Below are positions 63,738-64,000 of a DNA stretch of 64,000 bases, in pieces (position 1 is the first letter of the stretch; each line of letters opens with the position of its first letter). The notes under the pieces are model-generated. The model worked only from the letters and a program-made list of their open reading frames with translations. It did not search any database and was not told where the DNA came from. The position numbers were made by a program, and so were the translations under genes. The stretch is from Sinisalibacter aestuarii (GTDB taxonomy: Bacteria > Pseudomonadota > Alphaproteobacteria > Rhodobacterales > Rhodobacteraceae): the NCBI RefSeq assembly GCF_027923545.1, contig NZ_BROH01000007.1, positions 144,845 to 208,844 on the forward strand, read 5' to 3'.

Positions 63738-63751
63738 GTTTAGTATTAAAC
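63738..63751. promoter_or_regulatory. AT-rich inverted repeat in the pdhA promoter region
   Basis: GTTTAGTATTAAAC has perfect 5-bp arms around four bases and lies 30 nt before the pdhA ATG, in an AT-rich patch (TATTTTATACC) unlike the surrounding DNA. On the minus strand TATAAAAT just before it may be the -10. It is a candidate operator; the regulator is unknown. Confidence 0.45.
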
Positions 63752-63878
63752 TATTTTATACCGCAAAATGCCCGGGCAGGCGAGGGGGTTTTGCTTCGGG
63801 GGCTGGAAAGCTGCCATGCGGGTGGGGAATAGCGGCATTTGAGGGCTTGCGCGCCGCTCGGCCGAGTGGCCCGTTTCA

Positions 63879-64000
63879 CCGGAAAACCGGAAAACCGGAA
63901 AACCGGAAAACCGGAAAACCGGAAAACCGGAAAACCGGAAAACCGGAAAACCGGAAAACCGGAAAACCGGAAAACCGGAAAACCGGAAAACCGGAAAACC
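63879..64000 (+). repeat. Second tandem octamer array of CCGGAAAA, cut by the window edge
   Basis: At least 15.25 perfect copies of CCGGAAAA in the same orientation as the array at 54432, preceded by TTTCA. It reaches the last base of the window, so the true length is unknown. The stretch 63780-63876 between the pdh promoter and the array contains no gene I can support. Confidence 0.95.

Overview
The window is one GC-rich stretch (roughly two thirds G+C by eye) of an alphaproteobacterial chromosome, almost certainly Rhodobacterales (Rhodobacteraceae/Roseobacteraceae). The reasons are a complete RcGTA-type gene transfer agent cluster (orfg1 to orfg15), a run of families typical of this order (DUF6324, DUF6476, DUF4389, MmcB, a Suv3-like helicase next to an S4-domain gene and fdxA/carD), a GTTC-N7-GTTC type SOS box, and a tRNA-His with the alphaproteobacterial A73/no-G-1 signature.

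Left part (1-14.4 kb): capsule genes kpsC (cut by the window edge), an outer-membrane polysaccharide export lipoprotein and kpsS on the minus strand; then the riboflavin operon ribE-ribB-ribH with nusB, overlapping stop to start. A nitroreductase, a probable small structured RNA (possibly 6S) with its own promoter, an SOS-controlled mmcB, tRNA-His, a LicD-like protein, rluD and rpoH follow. rpoH carries a heat-shock-like promoter and a strong terminator.

Middle (14.4-40 kb): mostly housekeeping and conserved hypothetical genes. They include an oligoendopeptidase, three TadE/TadG-like pilus proteins, pirin, the glutathione-dependent formaldehyde oxidation pair, a Suv3-type helicase followed by an Hsp15-like S4 protein, ferredoxin, CarD, divergent cobS/cobT, a Kef-type antiporter, a PAS-domain protein, and a 962-residue envelope protein that looks like a PilM/GspL-like head, a membrane segment, a long linker and a PilP/GspC-like tail.

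40.0-54.3 kb: the GTA structural operon on the plus strand in canonical order (terminases, portal, protease, capsid, head and tail connectors, tail tube, tape measure, baseplate, NlpC peptidase, 1312-residue host-contact protein, DUF7742-like gene). It is preceded by a promoter that runs almost at once into a strong terminator hairpin.

Right part (54.3-64 kb): a 14.75-copy array of the octamer CCGGAAAA, an ArsR-like regulator, a Sel1-repeat protein, an Ala/Asp-rich repetitive membrane-anchored protein, infC with an apparent ATA start codon, a DksA-like zinc-finger protein, cysE, a 23-residue membrane peptide with its own terminator, a DUF3365 haem protein, and the pyruvate dehydrogenase operon pdhA-pdhB-pdhC (minus strand). 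A second CCGGAAAA array runs off the right edge.

The most unusual things seen are the two identical octamer arrays, a dispersed intergenic element (four copies) with the core AGGTATTT plus CGAACAGAGAAG, the short promoter-terminator module ahead of the GTA, and the domain make-up of the 962-residue protein. No CRISPR array, insertion sequence or transposase was seen.
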